Shown: positions 59,900 through 64,000 of the stretch, one piece after another
Numbering within the stretch: position 1 is the first letter of the stretch
Layout: each line of letters begins with the position of its first letter
Source: Fomes fomentarius
Taxonomy: Eukaryota; Basidiomycota; Agaricomycetes; Polyporales; Polyporaceae
Assembly: GCA_022606135.1 (NCBI GenBank)
Contig: JABYQN010000006.1
Span: 2,932,225 to 2,996,224, forward strand
Direction: 5' to 3'
Length of the DNA stretch: 64,000 nt
Translations under genes and position numbers: made by a program
The notes under the pieces: generated by a model
Database searches by the model: none
What the model was told of the DNA's origin: nothing
What the model saw: only the letters and a program-made list of their open reading frames with translations

Positions 59900-61459
59900 C
59901 TCTGAGTCTAAGTTGTCCACCTCACGGCCCTTGGTGTGTTCTGATATGAATACAGCCTTGCCCAGTGTGTGCTTCCACCTGACCAATGGGAGAAACTGTC
60001 AGCATCATGAGCAGAGAGTTGAAAGTGCATGACACATGACCTAGGGAGATGGACAATCTCCCCTGGGAAGTAGAAGACTCCCAGTGGGATGGACTGCCAC
60101 ACAAAACCATCAAACATGCTCCTGGTGTCGCCCTTGCTCATCTGGTAATAAATGTGTGTGGACTCTCCAGGACTGTCATGGGAGAACCAGTAGATGGAGA
60201 ACCATTCGAGAACTAAAGAAGGGCTCAGAGCTGTTGTCAATGTGGGAGAGAGAGACAACCTGAATGCATCACAGTACCTTCATCCTCCTCCCACAGATAG
60301 TTATCCATTCAGCCAACCAACTTCTCATAGATCCAGGCCAAGAGCAGAACAGGTGAGTCACTGAGACCATACACAAGGATCTGAGGACAGGTCGATTGTT
60401 GATGGTTGTAACCAGAACCCATGAGGTCGAAGTGCTGGGTCATCTTCAAGCCCTCCAACTTGGCCTTCCTGAACAGCAGAAGGAACATTTTCAGGAAGAC
60501 TAGCAGATGTTTGAAGAATGAAGGTGGGCCACCAGTGCTAAGATCACAGTGAGCATGATAGTACTGTGAAGCAGGTCCTTTGACTCAGAGACATACAAGG
60601 GGATGTTGGAATGCCACACCTTAATGTGTTTGTGGCCATAGTGAGTCACAGCATGGGGGCCAAGCTAAAAAGGACATAGGTCAGCATGAAGTCTTTGAGA
60701 AGAGACAGACTCAGCTCCAGGATACAAGAAATATGTCCCCAGTCCTCACCTTGATATACTATACCCAACGGTAGCATCAGTAAATTGTTGGACTATATTA
60801 GCAAATCATGATGGCATACCGCACTCATTATATCTGAGCGCCAACATCAGCTTGTTGAATAACTGCATCCAGGAGCAAGCTGTGAGATTAATTGACTCTG
60901 CATCAGTCATCAGGGACATTGGACACTGCCTTACCTCAGCATATTGTGGCCATTTGAAACCCAGTTTTTGGGAGTCTCAGAAAAGCTGTATCCTGGGAGG
61001 CTCAAGGCAAAACTACATGAAAGCTCAGGTGGTCTGGGGAGCTCACTGTCATCAGTGGGAGCAACTTCCTGAGGAATGCACTCTACATGTCAGCCTATAT
61101 ATGCATTGTTTTTGCACACAAGTCTTACATCCATGAACAAAGAGGAGCAGGATTGCATTTTCCACCTTGCTTTTTTGGTGGATGTAGTGAATGCTGAGAG
61201 TCCCAAAGCTGGTGATGTCAATGTCACACATGAACATGGGTAGCTCATTTATTCTGGCCTCCACCTTGCACCAGTCATACTTGTCCTTCCAGTACATGAC
61301 AAGACTCTTGATATCTGCAAGCAGGGTGCTGTAGTCCCATCCTATGCCCTCGAGCTCATCAGGAGACTGTACAAGTTTGAGCTTCTTGTGGAGCAGCTCT
61401 AGGTTGCTGTCAGGGACAGTTAACTTAAATAGCTGTTTAACATTGGATGAAGGTGACAT
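59900..61459 (-). pseudogene. Epoxide hydrolase pseudogene, copy 2 (nearly full span)
   Basis: Start-side exon 61459-61136 encodes the epoxide-hydrolase N-terminal domain: FKLTVPDSNLELLHKKL, GWDYSTLLADIK, YWKDKYDWCKVEARINELPM and IHYIHQKSKVENAILLLFVHG. Then come SLPGYSFSETPKNW (with one base lost, shifting FKWPQYAE out of frame), GEDWGH (normally GGDWG with the nucleophile Asp), SDSPVLLLAWIYEKLVGW, YYQMSKGDTRSMFDGFVWQSIP and FPGEIVHLPRS. Stops and shifts interrupt the middle (about 60400-60650), and the GGHFAA His motif is not recognisable (KGREVDN). The tail (59908-60258) matches copy 1 at 44974-45345. The enzyme family opens epoxides with an Asp-His-Asp/Glu triad; this copy cannot be active as read. 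Confidence 0.85.
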
Positions 61460-62072
61460 GCTGTAGCAGAGTCAAAAGCAAGATGTACTGGAACCTATGA
61501 GCAAAGCTTTGGTGACAATGACATGCCATGGTCAGGACAGGATGTGTGAACTTGGGAGAGACTTTGTTCATAAATGGCGACTGTGGCATTCACTTATAGC
61601 CTGATGCTGCCACCATATTGTTCAGTTGTGATTACTTGAGTGTGCAGGTGTGGCAGTTGTGCAGAATGCAAGACACATGTACGTTGTGACCAATGTCAGA
61701 GGTCACAGGTGTGCTGCAGAGGGCACCAAAAGTTGAAGAGGTTGTCCTGCAACTTTACTCTTGCTCTTTCTCAGTCTCTCTCACTTTGCAGTCAACATGT
61801 GGACATTAGACCTCGACATCAAGCATCGAGGCTCATATTCTGCATGCACACTTACCACTCAGAAACAAGCAGCAGTGCGAGGGTGGATGGAGGCTGGCAT
61901 GGACATCCCTGCACAAGTCAGCCCTGTCTGCTGCGAGTATATATAATCCCAAGTGCTGCACCTGCTTTTGTTGATTATTGGACACCATCACCTTCGCACT
62001 CTATCTCTTGGACAGAACACACATCTTAATCACTACACTACTTGTTCCAACCACGCTCCTTTACCATTCATC
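61460..62072 (+). promoter_or_regulatory. Interval with TATA box upstream of the secreted-protein fragment
   Basis: No supported gene; one Cys-rich + frame (61640-62029) has no recognised fold. A TATATATAATCC box at about 61938-61949 is followed 125 bp later by an ATG with a signal peptide, a plausible promoter arrangement. Confidence 0.4.
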
Positions 62073-62422
62073 ATGACACTGTCCTACCACCTCGCTCTTG
62101 CACTCACCATCTCCTGCTTCAGCTTCACTGCATTTGCCCTGCCAGCTGGGTCACCTGTTGACCAAGCCACTCAGTGTGTGGGAGTCACACACACACACAC
62201 ATGGGTGCAGGGACAAATATTCCTCCACAGGTGAAGGTGGGGGCTAAACAACTTGGCCCTAGAGTATGTGCATCTTGTCCTTGGGCCCATTGGCAGGTCT
62301 GATCATGCACTTCTCATATGAATGGCCTCCCTATCAACATTACTGAGGGTAACAACACTGATGGGTCCTTTGTCCCCATGCAAAACTACAACAATAATGT
62401 TGCCTGCATGCTAGTCATGGAC
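62073..62422 (+). pseudogene. Truncated small secreted-protein gene, cut by a copia LTR
   Basis: ATG 62073 opens a clear signal peptide (SYHLALALTISCFSFTAFAL) followed by PAGSPVDQATQC. The frame ends early after a (CA)8 tract, so an intron is likely. A later segment reads NGLPINITEGNNTDGSFVPM and NYNNNVACMLVMD and is then cut by the LTR at 62423. The same C-terminus with its stop is found at 46703-46773. I do not recognise the family. Confidence 0.45.
62186..62201. repeat. (CA)8 microsatellite
   Basis: Eight uninterrupted CA units within the truncated secreted-protein gene. Confidence 0.85.
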
Positions 62423-62977
62423 TGATGAACTCTGAACCTGTAAGGCGAGGAGCAACTGTAAGTCACAACAAAGAGAGATCTTAAGTCAGTGAGTGAACAG
62501 CTATATTGCATAGTGAAGTACCTGTAAGTCACAACAAAGAGAGACTACAAGTACTAAGTCAGTAAGAAGTAGTAGAGCATATGTATGTAAGGGACTTACT
62601 CTTCAGTCAGTGAGTGAACAACTGAAGAGCAGAGGGCGAAGAAGGGACTGCTTATATACATGAGGGACGGGTCCATGAGTCAGCGAATGAAGCAGTCACA
62701 TGTAGCCATAAGACAATGAGTCATAGTCCGTATCGGTGTATGAGTCAGATACGGTCATAGCATGAGTCAGACATAAGGTCTGGAAGAGTCCAGTGCAGTG
62801 TAGAATGCACTGGTACACACAGAAATGCACAGTAACCATATGGTCATGGGAAAGTACAGTAGAAAAACAAAGGAAACCATATATGGTAAGAAGAAACACA
62901 GCCTATCTAATCATATGACCATAAACAAGTGTACACAACTCCGGTCCGAGCACAGCTGGTAGTCCAGAAGTTCAACA
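62423..62977 (-). repeat. 3' LTR of a third copia copy (555 bp)
   Basis: Runs from TGATGAAC to TTCAACA on the + strand and is full length. It resembles the older-type LTRs in many CpG-decayed positions but has its own variants, so it is an independent insertion. The right-hand partner lies beyond the window, so no target duplication can be tested. Confidence 0.9.
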
Positions 62978-64000
62978 CTCCCACTCATTCCAGATGCAAC
63001 AGAAACAAGACTGATCTCATCAACGAACTTTGCCAAAATAGAATAAGACATGTTCTTTGTGAGAGAATCAGCCAACTGATCCGCAGTTGCAACATAGAAG
63101 ATCTCGGCAGAGCCAGACTCTGGTTCACGAATGAAGTGGTAGTGAATCTCTATGTGCTTGGTACACTAGTTGACTACTGGATTGACTGACAGGAAAATCA
63201 AACCCTGGTTGTCTAGACACATGGGTGTCGGCCTGGTCAAGTCATCACCAAGTTCATTGCCAAATGTCCTCAGCCAGATCAACTGACGACAGGTATCAGA
63301 GGCCGCTTTATATTCCACTTCAGTAGAGGAGAGCAAAATGGTAGGCTGACGCCTCAAAGCCCACAGTATAGCACCACCTGCCATCAAGAAGACGAAGCCA
63401 GAGGTAGAATGCCGATCATCACAGTCTTTGGCCCAATCCGAATCTGAGTAGAAAATCAGACCGTCATTAGACACTCCCTTGTAGCGCAAGTGGTACACCT
63501 ATGTCCCTTGAAGGTAACACAGGACATACTTCGCATAACTCATGTGCGCCTCAGAGGGATTGGCATTGTACTTTGATAACCGTGTGACAGCAAAGGAGAT
63601 GTCAGGACGTGTTCTGAGCATGGTGTACAAAAGACTGCCAATGAGACTCTGGTAGCGTTGCCTGAACTGATCGGAAGCTGGTTTGTCGGCACTTGCCAAG
63701 ACAGCACCAGCAGGAAGGGGTGTACATGAGGGTTTACAGTCAGCCATCTGAAAGCACTCAAGAACAGACTGGATGTACTCTTCCTGGTCAATGTTGATCA
63801 TACAAGTAGATTGATCACAAATGATGTGAAAACCAAGGAAGCACTGTACAGATCCCAAGTCCGTCATCTTGTACTGCTTAGAAAGCGAACACTTGACTTG
63901 TTTGATGTGACTAGACTGATCCCCCATCAGATGTAGATTGTCGACATACAGAATGACAATCATGATGTGATCCCCCCTTGTCGCTGATATATGTAGATCC
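62978..64000 (-). pseudogene. 3' end of a decayed copia polyprotein, cut by window edge
   Basis: Matches the end of the intact polyprotein: reverse transcriptase palm with LYVDNLHLMGDQ, connection, and RNase H (YSDSDWAKD, SSTEVEYKAAS, MCLDNQG). In-frame stops replace AAG by TAG at about 63499 and CGG by TAG at about 63166; the frame is also interrupted near 63964 at a G run with six instead of seven G. Arg codons are changed to Cys, His or Gln at many places (for example FHIICDQSTCMI), showing CpG decay. It belongs to the same family as the elements at 31-44 kb. Confidence 0.9.

Noticed and set aside
61640..62029. Cys-rich frame as a CxC domain of a KDZ transposase
   Set aside because: Only one short Cys cluster, no transposase core nearby, and the frame overlaps a likely promoter.

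Overview
The window is nuclear DNA of a filamentous basidiomycete, most likely an agaricomycete. Genes carry many short GT-AG introns (about 50-75 nt). The gene families are typical of that group: a KDM5/Rum1-type demethylase, an S28 peptidase, an Uds1 septation protein and a DUF6533 membrane protein. Ty1/copia LTR elements and CpG-poor repeat tracts interrupt the gene space.

Region 1-31.2 kb is a normal gene-dense tract. In order it holds COQ10 (-, cut by the edge), an unrecognised coiled-coil/Ser-Pro-rich protein (+), a secreted S28 serine peptidase (+), a 14-3-3 protein (+), a KDM5 histone H3K4 demethylase (+), a CorA/Mnr2-type Mg2+ transporter (-), the GPI inositol-deacylase Bst1 (+), the Uds1 protein (+), and an unrecognised acidic protein (-) whose start codon now lies in an LTR. 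COQ10/coiled-coil and CorA/Bst1 are divergent pairs sharing short promoters. KDM5 and CorA end tail to tail.

Region 31.2-43.9 kb is a composite of two copia elements. An older, decayed copy (-) received a younger copy (+) with an intact polyprotein inside its 5' LTR. LTR order, a 5-bp target duplication and sister-LTR relationships show that the first 434 bp of the young 5' LTR were later flipped, leaving the intact polyprotein without a sense-oriented upstream U3.

Region 43.9-49.85 kb is almost CpG-free. It holds an epoxide-hydrolase pseudogene, a 1.07-kb palindromic foldback element with tRNA-like Pol III boxes in each arm, traces of decayed coding DNA, and a multi-exon DUF6533 gene. Region 49.9-55.2 kb has normal CpG content but few genes; it contains a CACTA-type MITE with a 3-bp target duplication and a C-terminal fragment of a STIMATE/TMEM110-like vacuolar membrane protein.

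Region 55.3-58.25 kb is a decayed segmental duplicate of 26.9-31.17 kb (Uds1 plus the acidic-protein gene), with internal deletions and a later solo LTR. Region 58.9-62.4 kb is again CpG-poor, with an inverted repeat, a larger epoxide-hydrolase pseudogene and a truncated secreted-protein gene. From 62.4 kb to the edge lies the 3' end of a third, decayed copia copy (-).
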